A stretch of 64,000 nt of DNA from Candidatus Omnitrophota bacterium (GTDB lineage: Bacteria > Omnitrophota > Gorgyraeia > Tantalellales > Tantalellaceae): assembly GCA_014728045.1 (NCBI GenBank), contig WJMH01000015.1, positions 148,479 to 212,478 on the forward strand, in the 5' to 3' direction. This document shows, piece by piece, positions 51,579 through 60,368 of the stretch (positions are counted from its first letter, which is position 1; each line of letters opens with the position of its first letter). The notes below the pieces were generated by a model. The model had not been told where the DNA came from. It did no database searches and saw only the letters and a list, made by a program, of their open reading frames with translations. The position numbers and the translations under genes are program-made.

Positions 51579-52881
51579 AACGCCTCGCAATACCCTCCCA
51601 GGTCCAGTTCGCGCGTATCTTACTGTTGAAGTTTATCACCCTCTCCAGGCTTTCCGGCCAGTTACCCACCGTCCAGATGACGGCTTTGCCGATATTGCCG
51701 GCGAGGTTCACTTCAGGCTCCCGTGTTATCCGGGCGAGCACGCCGCAATCTGTGACCGTGCCCCAGTCTGTCTCTTCGCCTTTTTCAGCATCGAACATGT
51801 ACATCGGCCCGTTGGTGTCGGCCGATACCACCATGTTACCCCTCGCGGAAGCCTCTATCAGCGACATGCCGAAGGGTTCTTTCAGTGTCGGCAGTATGTA
51901 TATGTGCTTTGAGTCAAGTATCTGTTTCTTCTCCTCGAGCGGGCTTATCGTGTCCTTAAGCTCGAAGCTTACTTCGAGGTTTGCCGGTACCCCTTCTGCC
52001 AGGGTCCTCAACTTTTCGATATATGCCTCCGAAGAAGGAATCCCGGCTACCGTAAGGCGGAACTTCCTGCCGACTGAAAGCCTGGCCGCTTCCACAGAAC
52101 CCTTTATGGAATATTCCACGCCTTTACTGGGGTCGACCCTGCAGAAAGTAACAAGCTCCACCGTCTCGGGGGAACGGCCGAGCTTGCGCCTGATCAGCTC
52201 ATCCTCCATCAGAAAATCCTTGTTGCACCCGGAAGCGAGAACGGTGATCCTCTCCTCGTATTTGGAGACCTCGTCGAACTCGCTCACTATCCTCTTGAAG
52301 TCATCCCTTACCATGGGACTGTTGGCGATAACAAGGTCGGCGTAGCGGCACATGCTTTCCCAGCGCCGTATGCGCGCGAGGACCTCTTTTGTGCCGTCAT
52401 AGGCCCCGACGAACTCGCCCTTTTCGGTAACATAGGTGGTCTCAAGAGCGTGAAGATATGAGATCTTCGCCGGTCCCTTTCCGCGAAGTTGCCTGGCCAT
52501 GTACCCCGGTATTATGTGGTGCCCCTGGAGATTGATAACGTCGAAGTCCTCCCCGTGGCGCCCTATCCAGTCGACAACAACTTCGGCGAACTTCATTATC
52601 CTCCGGAGCTCTTCGTCCTTCGCCTCATGCACGTAGGGATGAGCTATCCCTTTCTCTATCAGGAACCTTATGACCGTAAGACGTCCTCTTTCAGTTATAC
52701 TGTAAGGGGTTTTCCGGTCGGTCCTAAGGTCAGCCTCGGGCAGCGTTTTATCGGTATGTATCGAGATTATCGTGACCTCGTGGCCCAGTTCCAGGAACTG
52801 GTCGGTTATGTGCTCGACGTGGACCCCGCCCCCGCCCGTTGAGGTCTTTTCGAACTGTAAGGACACTATGAGTATCTTCAA
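51544..52881 (-). CDS. Family 4 glycosyltransferase (starch/sucrose-synthase-like fold)
   Basis: 445 residues from a TTG at 52881 with GAAAGGA upstream. The protein then starts Leu(Met)-Lys-Ile-Leu-Ile-Val-Ser-Leu-Gln-Phe and has a Gly-Gly-Gly-Gly-Val-His-Val loop near 17-23. The donor domain holds Thr-Phe-Cys-Arg-Val-Asp-Pro-Ser-Lys-Gly-Val near 250, Leu-Pro-Thr-Leu-Lys-Glu-Pro-Phe-Gly-Met-Ser-Leu-Ile-Glu-Ala (complete E-x7-E) near 336, and a C-terminal helix. It lies 23 bases behind the ROK gene. A role in sugar-polymer or glycoside synthesis fits. Confidence 0.85.
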   Translation of the reverse strand: MKILIVSLQFEKTSTGGGGVHVEHITDQFLELGHEVTIISIHTDKTLPEADLRTDRKTPYSITERGRLTVIRFLIEKGIAHPYVHEAKDEELRRIMKFAEVVVDWIGRHGEDFDVINLQGHHIIPGYMARQLRGKGPAKISYLHALETTYVTEKGEFVGAYDGTKEVLARIRRWESMCRYADLVIANSPMVRDDFKRIVSEFDEVSKYEERITVLASGCNKDFLMEDELIRRKLGRSPETVELVTFCRVDPSKGVEYSIKGSVEAARLSVGRKFRLTVAGIPSSEAYIEKLRTLAEGVPANLEVSFELKDTISPLEEKKQILDSKHIYILPTLKEPFGMSLIEASARGNMVVSADTNGPMYMFDAEKGEETDWGTVTDCGVLARITREPEVNLAGNIGKAVIWTVGNWPESLERVINFNSKIRANWTWEGIARRYVELFKEQQVH

Positions 52882-52904
52882 GGCTTTCCTTTCAGAAGGG
52901 GCGA

Positions 52905-53873
52905 CTACACCAGGAGTATCGAGGCCGCTCCGTAAATACCCACATCGCGCTTGAGTTTCGCCTGAACGACCTGTGTTTTCTTGGAAAAGATGTTGATGGT
53001 GCGTGCTGGTATCGTGGAGCGTATCTCCCTGAAGAGCATCCCTCCCAGGAGCGAGACCCCTCCTCCTATTACTATGATCTCGGGATCGAGGACGCTTATC
53101 ATGCTCCCCAGCCATATCCCGAGGAGTTTCCCCTGCTGCTTGACCGCCTCGAGAGCGACCTTGTCGCCTTCCCGGGCGGCTTCGCCTATATCCACCATGG
53201 TTATATTGTCGAGCTCGCCCCCGGCTATGTCCACTACGCTGGTCTTGAGTCTGGGGTTCTTCCTGAGCTTGCCGACCAGTCTTTTGACGGTGCTGGGACC
53301 CGATGCTAAAGACTCGATACAACCTATGTTGCCGCAATTACATACGGCCGACCGGTCTGTGTAATTTATCGTAACGTGGCCGCCTTCCCCGGCCATACCG
53401 TTCTTGCCGTGATATATCTTCCCGTCTATTATTATACCCGTTCCTATACCGGTGCTCACGGTTACGTAGAAAACGTGCTTGAAGCCTTTAGCTGCGCCCC
53501 ATATGACCTCGGCCATACCGGCGGAATTGGCGTCATTTTCAAGTTTCGTCTTTTTCCTGAACTTTTTCCTGATCTTCTCGACCAGGGGCACTTCCCTCCA
53601 CCCGGGAAGGTTGGGCGGGTTGTGCACTATGCCTTTATCCGGGTCGAGCGGACCCGGCGCGCAAACCCCTATTCCCTCGATATCCTTCATGGAGACCTTA
53701 CTAGCCTTGAGAAGTTCCTTTATGGCCAGCTCGACCTGGCCCATCGAGACATCGAACCCTTTCCCGGCAAGGGTCGGCACGACATGCTTCTCTCTGAGCT
53801 TTCCGCTTCTGTGGACTATGCCGGCGGCTATTTTCGTGCCGCCTATATCCACCCCGATAATGTATTTTTTCAT
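52905..53873 (-). CDS. ROK-family sugar kinase (glucokinase-like)
   Basis: 322 residues. ATP-dependent phosphorylation of glucose or an N-acetyl hexosamine in the cytoplasm. Gly-Val-Asp-Ile-Gly-Gly-Thr-Lys at 7-14 binds phosphate. Glu-Asn-Asp-Ala-Asn-Ser near 111-116 holds the catalytic Asp. Gly-Thr-Gly-Ile-Gly-Thr-Gly near 141 is followed by Gly-Glu-Gly-Gly-His (zinc-binding His) and the ROK zinc motif Cys-Asn-Cys-Gly-Asn-Ile-Gly-Cys near 177-184. No DNA-binding domain, so an enzyme, not a repressor. First gene of the ROK-GT4-GT8 operon. Confidence 0.93.
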   Translation of the reverse strand: MKKYIIGVDIGGTKIAAGIVHRSGKLREKHVVPTLAGKGFDVSMGQVELAIKELLKASKVSMKDIEGIGVCAPGPLDPDKGIVHNPPNLPGWREVPLVEKIRKKFRKKTKLENDANSAGMAEVIWGAAKGFKHVFYVTVSTGIGTGIIIDGKIYHGKNGMAGEGGHVTINYTDRSAVCNCGNIGCIESLASGPSTVKRLVGKLRKNPRLKTSVVDIAGGELDNITMVDIGEAAREGDKVALEAVKQQGKLLGIWLGSMISVLDPEIIVIGGGVSLLGGMLFREIRSTIPARTINIFSKKTQVVQAKLKRDVGIYGAASILLV

Positions 53874-53914
53874 GGACCTATCACCTTTCGATACCCATAT
53901 CCGCTAGATAAATA

Positions 53915-53943
53915 ATTATTGCATAAATAAAAAAGTTTAACAA
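53915..53943 (-). promoter_or_regulatory. Promoter for the ROK-GT4-GT8 operon
   Basis: On the minus strand TTGTTA (53938-53943), 17 bases, AATAAT (53915-53920) with a TGC extension. Leader about 35 bases with AAAGGTG before the ATG. Confidence 0.5.
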
Positions 53944-53957
53944 CGAAAAACCGGACC

Positions 53958-55085
53958 TCACGAGAGGCGTCCGCGGTAATCCTCGTAACCGAAACTGCGC
54001 ACTATCTCGACCTCGCCGGTTGCCGGATCGTACACCGCTATCGAGGGAAGCCGAACACCGTTGAAAGTGTTGTTCTTGACCATGGTGTAGTGAGCCATGT
54101 CCGTGAACGTTAGCCTGTCGCCCGGCTCAAGGGGACGCGAGAACGAATACTCCCCGAAAAAATCCCCCGCCAGGCAGCTAAGCCCCCCCAGTCGGTACCT
54201 GAAGCGGCCCTCTTCCTCTTCGGCAAGGCCGGGCCTGTAGGGCATCTCCAGAACATCGGGGGTGTGAGCGGCGGCGGATGCGTCAAGTATGGCCACTTCG
54301 GGGCTTCCCGGGATTATATCAAGCACCGAACAGATGAAAACTCCAGCGTTAAGTGCTACCGCTTCTCCCGGCTCAAGATAGACACTGACCCCGTACCTCT
54401 TACGAAAATCCTTTATAAGAGCGACGAGAAGCTCAACTTCATAGTCCTCTCTTGTGATATGGTGTCCGCCCCCGAAATTCACCCACTCCATACGGTCCAG
54501 GTAAGGGGCGAACTTCTTCTCTACCGCCTTGAGGGTGCGCTCGAGCGAATCGGCATTAAGCTCGCACAGGGTATGGAAATGAAGGCCGGTTATTCCCTCA
54601 AGGTCCCTTCCGGCGAACTCTCCCGCCCTGATCCCGAGGCGCGAGGCCGGCGCGCAGGGGTCGTAAAGGGGAACTTTCACCTCTGAATGCTCGGGATTTA
54701 TCCTGAGACCGAACTTAACGCCCTCCGAAGATAAGGCGTCCTTTTTGAACTTCTCCCACTGTGAAAATGAATTGAAATTAACGTGGCTTGCGTAGCCGAG
54801 GATATCGGCGAACTCTTCTTGTTTATACGCGGGCGCGTAGACGTGGACCTGGCCGCCGAACTCCTCGGAGCCCAGGCGCGCCTCGTCGAGGGAACTGGCG
54901 TTCGTGCCCGAAAGATACTTGCCTATAAGAGAAGAGGTGCTGAACATCGCGAAGGCCTTCAGGGCAAGGAGTATCTCGCAACCAGAGCTCTGCTCAACCT
55001 CAGAAAGCGTCTTGAGGTTCTCCTCCAGGATCCCCTTGTCGACAAGATAACAGGGAGTATGTGGCACTTTACCGGATACGGACAC
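53958..55085 (-). CDS. nspC: Carboxynorspermidine/carboxyspermidine decarboxylase
   Basis: 375 residues, PLP-dependent alanine-racemase fold. It makes norspermidine or spermidine from the carboxylated precursor. The PLP lysine is in Leu-Leu-Ala-Leu-Lys-Ala-Phe-Ala near 43. His-Phe-His-Thr-Leu-Cys-Glu near 169 and Asn-Phe-Gly-Gly-Gly-His-His near 202 are typical. The start is GTG, sharing its G with the TAG stop of the synthase gene, so translation is coupled. Which triamine is made cannot be told from sequence. Confidence 0.93.
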   Translation of the reverse strand: MSVSGKVPHTPCYLVDKGILEENLKTLSEVEQSSGCEILLALKAFAMFSTSSLIGKYLSGTNASSLDEARLGSEEFGGQVHVYAPAYKQEEFADILGYASHVNFNSFSQWEKFKKDALSSEGVKFGLRINPEHSEVKVPLYDPCAPASRLGIRAGEFAGRDLEGITGLHFHTLCELNADSLERTLKAVEKKFAPYLDRMEWVNFGGGHHITREDYEVELLVALIKDFRKRYGVSVYLEPGEAVALNAGVFICSVLDIIPGSPEVAILDASAAAHTPDVLEMPYRPGLAEEEEGRFRYRLGGLSCLAGDFFGEYSFSRPLEPGDRLTFTDMAHYTMVKNNTFNGVRLPSIAVYDPATGEVEIVRSFGYEDYRGRLS

Positions 55086-56263
55086 TATTCGATTTCCTCC
55101 ACGACCCAGGGCAGACCGTGCGTGTTCAGCTTCTCCATAAAGGGGTCGGGGTCCAGCTGTTCCATGTTGAACACGCCCTCGCCCCTCCAGGTGCCTGTCA
55201 CCATGAGCATCGCCCCGATCATGGCGGGAACTCCGGTGGTATAGGAAATGGCCTGGGATCTTACCTCACGGTAACATTCTGCGTGGTCACAAACATTGTA
55301 TATGTAGATCTTGCGCTTTTTCGAATCCTTGAGGCCTTCGATCATGCAGCCTATATTGGTCTTGCCGGTATAATTGGCGCCGAGGGATGCTGGCTCCGGC
55401 AGGACCGATTTGAGGAACTTAAGTGGCACTATTTTCTTACCGTCATACTCCACCTCGTCTATGCGCGTCATGCCGACGTTCTGAAGGACCCTGAGATGAG
55501 TAAGGTATTCCTCCCCGAATGTCATCCAGAACCTTATCCTCTTAAGGCCCTCGATGTTCCTGGCCAGTGACTCGAGCTCCTCATGATACATAAGGTACAT
55601 CTCTCTCGGGCCGATCTGCGGGAAATCGAACTTTCTGTGCACCGAAAGAGGATCCGTCTCCTTCCAGGAACCTTCCTCCCAGTACTTGCCCCTCTGGGTT
55701 ATCTCCCTGATATTTATCTCGGGGTTGAAGTTGGTCGCGAAAGGATGCCCGTGGCTTCCGGCGTTACAGTCCATGATATCGATATAATGTATCCGGTCGA
55801 AATAGTGCTTCATGGCGTACGCGCAGAAAACATTCGTTACCCCCGGATCGAACCCGCTGCCCAGAAGTGCCATAAGCCCTCTCTGCTTGAACCTGTCATG
55901 GTAATCCCACTGCCATTTGTAACAGAACTTCGCCTCATCTGGCGGCTCGTAATTGGCCGTATCAAGGTAGTCGACCCCGCTCTTCAGGCATGCGTCCATG
56001 ATCGCCAGGTCCTGGTAGGGCAGTGCCACGTTTATCACTATATCGGGCCTGAAATCCTCGATAAGACGCACCGTAGCCCCGACATCATCGGCATCCAGCT
56101 TCTCGACCCTTATCGCGCTTTCGATCTGGTCGGCTATTTTCTCGCATTTTTCAACCGTCCTGCTCGCCAGACAGATGCTGTCGAAAACTTCCGGCACCTG
56201 GGCGCATTTATGGGTCACGACAGCCCCGACACCCCCGGCGCCTATTATCAGAACTTTGCTCAT
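55085..56263 (-). CDS. Carboxynorspermidine synthase (saccharopine dehydrogenase family)
   Basis: 392 residues. NADPH-dependent reductive condensation of aspartate semialdehyde with diaminopropane or putrescine. Rossmann start Ile-Gly-Ala-Gly-Gly-Val-Gly-Ala-Val-Val at 6-15, Asp-Ala-Asp-Asp near 57, and Leu-Gly-Ser-Gly-Phe-Asp-Pro-Gly-Val-Thr-Asn-Val near 135-146. Adjacency to nspC distinguishes it from lysine-pathway saccharopine dehydrogenases. First gene of the pair; divergent from the GT39-like gene. Confidence 0.92.
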   Translation of the reverse strand: MSKVLIIGAGGVGAVVTHKCAQVPEVFDSICLASRTVEKCEKIADQIESAIRVEKLDADDVGATVRLIEDFRPDIVINVALPYQDLAIMDACLKSGVDYLDTANYEPPDEAKFCYKWQWDYHDRFKQRGLMALLGSGFDPGVTNVFCAYAMKHYFDRIHYIDIMDCNAGSHGHPFATNFNPEINIREITQRGKYWEEGSWKETDPLSVHRKFDFPQIGPREMYLMYHEELESLARNIEGLKRIRFWMTFGEEYLTHLRVLQNVGMTRIDEVEYDGKKIVPLKFLKSVLPEPASLGANYTGKTNIGCMIEGLKDSKKRKIYIYNVCDHAECYREVRSQAISYTTGVPAMIGAMLMVTGTWRGEGVFNMEQLDPDPFMEKLNTHGLPWVVEEIE

Positions 56264-56403
56264 ATCTTGCTATGCTCCTTGGAGTTAGTGTTTTTCGGCT
56301 CCCCTCAACGATGCTACATTTTATCAGAACCAGGGGTAAGTGTAAATACTTGATTTGGGCGCTTTTTCCGTTTATTCTTGACGAATGGGCCAAACAGGAT
56401 AAA

Positions 56404-57891
56404 ATGGTTCTGAATATGGGTATCCCAACAGAAAAGAAAAGACTTTTTACCGCTCTTTTCCTGCTTTCGGCGGTATTCCTGCTCGTGAGGATACGGACGA
56501 TAGGCCACCTGCTCATGTGGGACGAAGCCTGGAATATCCTTTCGCTGAGGGCCTTTCTCGCGGGCGCGGCGAAAGACCCGTTTTACTGGTATTACGGTTT
56601 CCACCCCCCTCTTTACATGTTCTTCGCGAAATTCCTCGCGCCCTTCGCGGAGGGTTTCGCCCTGAGGGCCGAGTCGCTCTCGCTTTTGTTCTCTTACGGG
56701 AGCTTCCTCGCGGTGTTCTTCCTGAGCCGGCGTATCGGCGGGCTTAAGTACGCCGTCCTGACCGGGATCTTCCTGTGTTTCATGCCTTCTTCGATAGGCT
56801 ACGACACATGGATAAAACGCGACGCCCTGGCTGTCTTCACCGGTTACTTATCATTACTGCTTATCCTGGACAGGCGGTTCCTCCTCTCGGCGATGGTGCT
56901 GGGTCTTTCGTTCCTCTCAAAGGAGAGCGCCCTTTTCTTCTGCCTGCCGGCCGCTTTTCTGATATTTACCGTATCCGGCGGGAGAAAAATGCGGATATTT
57001 TTCATGTTCGCGCTTGTCGTCCTGGCGATAAGCGCCTGGTGGTATTTATTTTTCAGCAACCTTTTCGGGGATGTGAGCGCGTTCTACTTTTCGGGGGAAT
57101 ACTACGGTAAGATCTGGTCACGGCCCGCATGGTACTACCTGGAAAAACTGGTGACGGACCTGGGTGCGGGTGGCGTTTTCTTCTTTTTGCCGGGCATTCT
57201 CATACTACCGTATTTTTCATATATTAAAAGGAAGGCAGAGATAGCCCTGCCGGTTGTTGTGATCCTGTGCGTATACATTCCCATTTCGCTCCTTGCCAGG
57301 ACAAAAACCCCCTGGTTATCGTATTCGGCCCTACCGGCGCTGGCTATGACCGCCGGAGGAGGAGCTTTATTCCTCTTCGGCAGGAGCCATTTCTCGCGGC
57401 TGCTCAGGACGATCCTTTACCTTATGCTCGGCCTGGTCGTTTTCACCGGCTCCACCTTCTCATACCGGCAATACCATAAAAGCACTTATCCCAACGGTTG
57501 GCCGGGAGCGTCCTCCTCTCGCGACCTTGCCTTATATCTCAACCGGCATATGGACAGTAACGACAGGCTGATGATTACGGATTTCGCCTACTGGAAAATG
57601 CCCATCTGCCCCATATTCGTCTATTACTGGCGTCAGCACCCCGTTATGTTCATAAAGGGCACCGAGAGTCCCTCGGAGATACTCAGAACGATCAAGGAGC
57701 ACCGGATAAGCTGGTTCGTGGTCTGCGATTCACCCGATAAGGCATATAACCATAAAGCGCTTGTTGAGAAGATGCGCCTTCTCCTGCCGGGTGGACCGGT
57801 CCGTGTCGGATGGTCTTATGTCTGGGACCTTTCCTCTTACGGGGGTGGTTCCCCGGCCATTGCTGGAAAAGGCATTAAAGAAGAAAATTAA
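56404..57891 (+). CDS. GT39-like membrane glycosyltransferase
   Basis: 495 residues from the ATG at 56404 (AGGA just before); the frame is open to 56272, but that part lacks a site. About ten membrane helices. After the first helix comes Leu-Met-Trp-Asp-Glu-Ala-Trp-Asn, the Asp-Glu motif of the first external loop of PMT/ArnT-type enzymes, then His-Pro-Pro-Leu-Tyr. A soluble C-terminal part (about 395-485) follows. It likely takes sugar from a polyprenyl-phosphate carrier. Its last 17 bases overlap feoB tail to tail. Confidence 0.75.
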   Translation: MVLNMGIPTEKKRLFTALFLLSAVFLLVRIRTIGHLLMWDEAWNILSLRAFLAGAAKDPFYWYYGFHPPLYMFFAKFLAPFAEGFALRAESLSLLFSYGSFLAVFFLSRRIGGLKYAVLTGIFLCFMPSSIGYDTWIKRDALAVFTGYLSLLLILDRRFLLSAMVLGLSFLSKESALFFCLPAAFLIFTVSGGRKMRIFFMFALVVLAISAWWYLFFSNLFGDVSAFYFSGEYYGKIWSRPAWYYLEKLVTDLGAGGVFFFLPGILILPYFSYIKRKAEIALPVVVILCVYIPISLLARTKTPWLSYSALPALAMTAGGGALFLFGRSHFSRLLRTILYLMLGLVVFTGSTFSYRQYHKSTYPNGWPGASSSRDLALYLNRHMDSNDRLMITDFAYWKMPICPIFVYYWRQHPVMFIKGTESPSEILRTIKEHRISWFVVCDSPDKAYNHKALVEKMRLLLPGGPVRVGWSYVWDLSSYGGGSPAIAGKGIKEEN

Positions 57892-59599
57892 GCGCGGTAC
57901 CCACGATGATCGCGGTAAGTATCATCAGGCCCGCCGCCTTGGCCATTTCCCTGGCGCCGAGCTCACGGACCATTACGGTGAAAGTGGCGACACACGGAAA
58001 ATAAATGGCAAGTATCGTGCAGGCTACGATCAGCTGCTTGGTGGTAAGTTCAAGCGGCCCCAGCATCCCCACGGCCACATCCTTCCTGAGGAACCCCACG
58101 AGCATCGCTGATATGGTCTCGCGCGGCAGTCCCCATAACCCGCTTAAAAAAGGCGCGAAAACCCGTGCCATGATACGGATCACGCCCGTCATGTAAAGAA
58201 TATTGACTATGAAAACGCCCAAGAGCACGTAGGGGATCGCTTCCTTGAGAAATTCATATATCCTCATCCAGAGCTTCTTGAGGACCGCCACCGGCTGCGG
58301 CAGGCGGTAAGGAGGTATCTCCCAGAGGATCTCAGGGCTTGCCCCCTTCATCAGGAGGTTCATTAAAAATCCCTTAATAAGAAGTATCGCGAAAAGAATT
58401 CCGAATATCGCCGCAACATACTGTCCTCCCCTCTGCCCGACCAGACCCACGATCATGGCTATCTGCGCCATGCAGGGGACCGCTACGGCCATCAGGGTCG
58501 CTGCTATGAACTTCTCCCTTTTCGTCTCCATGAGGCGAAGCGCCATGGCCCCGGGGACGTTGCAGCCCAGACCAAGTATCATCGGTACTATGGCGTACCC
58601 GTGCAGCCCCAGATGATGGAACAGGTTGTCAACCTGGGTGGCCAGCCTGGGAAGATACCCGAAGTCCTCCAAAACGCCCAGAACAAGATAAAAGCTCACT
58701 ATGTAGGGCAGTACGGCGGCTATGGGCACATAAAGACCGGTGGTGAGAAGCCCGAAGGACATGCCGAAATCTATCTGTCCGTTTATGAAGTCGCCGATGA
58801 GAACGTCGTGCAGTATGCCGCTTCCTCCCAGGGCGCCACTTACCGCCTGAACGACCGGGAGCCACAACCTGTCGAAAAGGGGTTCAAAAACGTACCCTAT
58901 AAGGCTCTCGGCGATGAAACGGATAACCTGGAAAGAGACGAACACCACAAGAGCCGCTATGGGAAGACCCGTAACCGGCCTGGTGCTTATATCCTCCAGT
59001 CTCTCAAGGAAGGTGTGATGATGGTGGTGGAGCTTCTGAGAGGTCTCGACCATCCTTCCTATCTCCTCCCATTTCTCGTCCTTGCTCAGTCGGGGGAACT
59101 CTTTTTGCCTTAGTTCCCGCAGGGTGACCATAAGTTTTCTTATGCCTACGCCGGTTATGCCGCAAGTGGGTATAACTGGAACGCCCAGTTCCTTTTCGAG
59201 TTTTTCGACATCGATCTCGATGCCCCTGTGCCGGGTCTCGTCCCACATGTTGAGAGCGACCACCATGGGAACTTTTCTTTCCCTGAGCTGTAGGGTAAGG
59301 TAGAGGTTCCTTTCCAGGTTGGTCGCATCGACAACGTTGACCACCAGATCGCCCTCCCGGAGCATCTCAAGAGAGACTTCATCCGCCCTGCTGGAAGGCT
59401 CGAGGTTATATACCCCGGGGACGTCTATGATAAGGCCCCTTTCTCCCTCGGTCAGGTTCATATACCCCTGGCTGAAACCTACGGTGGTGCCCGGGTAATT
59501 GGACACGGTGACCCTCGCCCCGGTGAGCCTGGAAAAAATGGCGCTCTTACCGACGTTGGGGTTTCCCATAAGGAGTATTTTCTTCTCTTTCCCGGACAT
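57875..59599 (-). CDS. feoB: Ferrous iron transporter FeoB
   Basis: 574 residues, short for FeoB (E. coli 773). The G domain (1-165) has Gly-Asn-Pro-Asn-Val-Gly-Lys-Ser (12-19), Thr-Thr in switch I, Asp-Val-Pro-Gly (59-62) and Asn-Met-Trp-Asp (117-120). A brief helical part holds five consecutive His (191-195), then about nine membrane helices with Gly-Leu-Gly-Cys-Asn-Val-Pro-Gly and Val-Pro-Cys-Met-Ala-Gln motifs. It imports Fe2+ across the inner membrane. The start overlaps the feoA stop by one base (TAATG). Confidence 0.96.
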   Translation of the reverse strand: MSGKEKKILLMGNPNVGKSAIFSRLTGARVTVSNYPGTTVGFSQGYMNLTEGERGLIIDVPGVYNLEPSSRADEVSLEMLREGDLVVNVVDATNLERNLYLTLQLRERKVPMVVALNMWDETRHRGIEIDVEKLEKELGVPVIPTCGITGVGIRKLMVTLRELRQKEFPRLSKDEKWEEIGRMVETSQKLHHHHHTFLERLEDISTRPVTGLPIAALVVFVSFQVIRFIAESLIGYVFEPLFDRLWLPVVQAVSGALGGSGILHDVLIGDFINGQIDFGMSFGLLTTGLYVPIAAVLPYIVSFYLVLGVLEDFGYLPRLATQVDNLFHHLGLHGYAIVPMILGLGCNVPGAMALRLMETKREKFIAATLMAVAVPCMAQIAMIVGLVGQRGGQYVAAIFGILFAILLIKGFLMNLLMKGASPEILWEIPPYRLPQPVAVLKKLWMRIYEFLKEAIPYVLLGVFIVNILYMTGVIRIMARVFAPFLSGLWGLPRETISAMLVGFLRKDVAVGMLGPLELTTKQLIVACTILAIYFPCVATFTVMVRELGAREMAKAAGLMILTAIIVGTALNFLL

Positions 59600-59823
59600 T
59601 AAAGCACCTCCACAAGTATCTTCTGTGCCATACCGTGCCCTATCGCGACCTTGGCCTTGCCTATAAGCACGGTCACCGGACCCCTCCAGAAATGAGCGCT
59701 GATCATGGTCAGTTTTTTGCCGCGCCTGATACCCAGGGCTTCAAGGCGCCTTTCTGCGCCCATACCGCCGAGGATATCCATGACGACCGCGGTCTGGCCC
59801 CTTTTTAGTTCAGTCAGATACAT
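59599..59823 (-). CDS. feoA: FeoA family protein
   Basis: 74 residues from the ATG at 59823 (AAGGTG upstream), five bases after the regulator stop. A longer frame to 59868 would overlap it. SH3-like fold: Leu-Thr-Glu-Leu-Lys-Arg-Gly, Arg-Arg-Leu-Glu-Ala-Leu-Gly-Ile-Arg-Arg-Gly near 32-42, then Ile-Gly-Lys-Ala-Lys-Val-Ala-Ile-Gly. It supports FeoB activity. Middle gene of the regulator-feoA-feoB operon. Confidence 0.95.
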   Translation of the reverse strand: MYLTELKRGQTAVVMDILGGMGAERRLEALGIRRGKKLTMISAHFWRGPVTVLIGKAKVAIGHGMAQKILVEVL

Positions 59824-59828
59824 TCTCT

Positions 59829-60335
59829 TCACCTTTTCCGTTTTTTCGTTCTTTTCCTGGTCTTGCACTCCAGTCGCTTACCCGTCCTGTGATAGTGATC
59901 GAAACCCTTAAGCCACTCCGGCTTATCACCATCGGGACAGCCTTTTACGAATTCGACGAATTTCGTCAGCCTCTCAAAGGTCTCGGGGCTTATATGGTGT
60001 TCTATCTTGCAGGCGTCGGCGGCGGCTATCTTTCTGTCCACCCCGAGTATCCTGCTTATGAACCTTACAAGGGTATCATGCTTCCTGCGGATGGACCGGG
60101 CGAGCTTTTCACCCTGCCGGGTTAGATCCACGTAACCGTACCTCTCGTGTATGATAAGGCCCCTTTCGCAAAGGGACTTTACCGCGCTGGTCACGCTCGG
60201 CTTTTTTACACCCATCATTTTACTTATATCCTTGACCCTGGCAACACCTTTTTCCGCCTTGATCGCGGCGATAGCCTCAAGGTAATCCTCCATACTGGAG
60301 GTGAGCTTCTTCTTTTTAGTATTTATTTTGACCAT
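59829..60335 (-). CDS. DtxR/MntR-family metal-dependent repressor
   Basis: 168 residues. Winged helix (about 12-70), then the dimerisation and metal domain (72-140), no SH3 domain, and a very basic tail (last 15 residues mostly Lys/Arg). Metal-ligand positions: Asp17 and Glu20 as in MntR, His86, and Cys109-x2-Glu112-His113 as in DtxR/IdeR, so a mixed set. It should repress feoAB when metal is plentiful. The operon order and the inverted repeat over its own -10 support iron-responsive autoregulation; the metal identity is inference. Confidence 0.92.
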   Translation of the reverse strand: MVKINTKKKKLTSSMEDYLEAIAAIKAEKGVARVKDISKMMGVKKPSVTSAVKSLCERGLIIHERYGYVDLTRQGEKLARSIRRKHDTLVRFISRILGVDRKIAAADACKIEHHISPETFERLTKFVEFVKGCPDGDKPEWLKGFDHYHRTGKRLECKTRKRTKKRKR

Positions 60336-60368
60336 TCGGATCCACCATAAGTTTGTTGGTATTTACTT

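Noticed and set aside
52882-53337. N-terminal extension of the GT4 protein
   Set aside because: The extra 150 residues are Arg/Gly/His/Gln-rich and lie in another frame of the ROK kinase gene. The TTG at 52881 has a ribosome binding site and begins the true fold.
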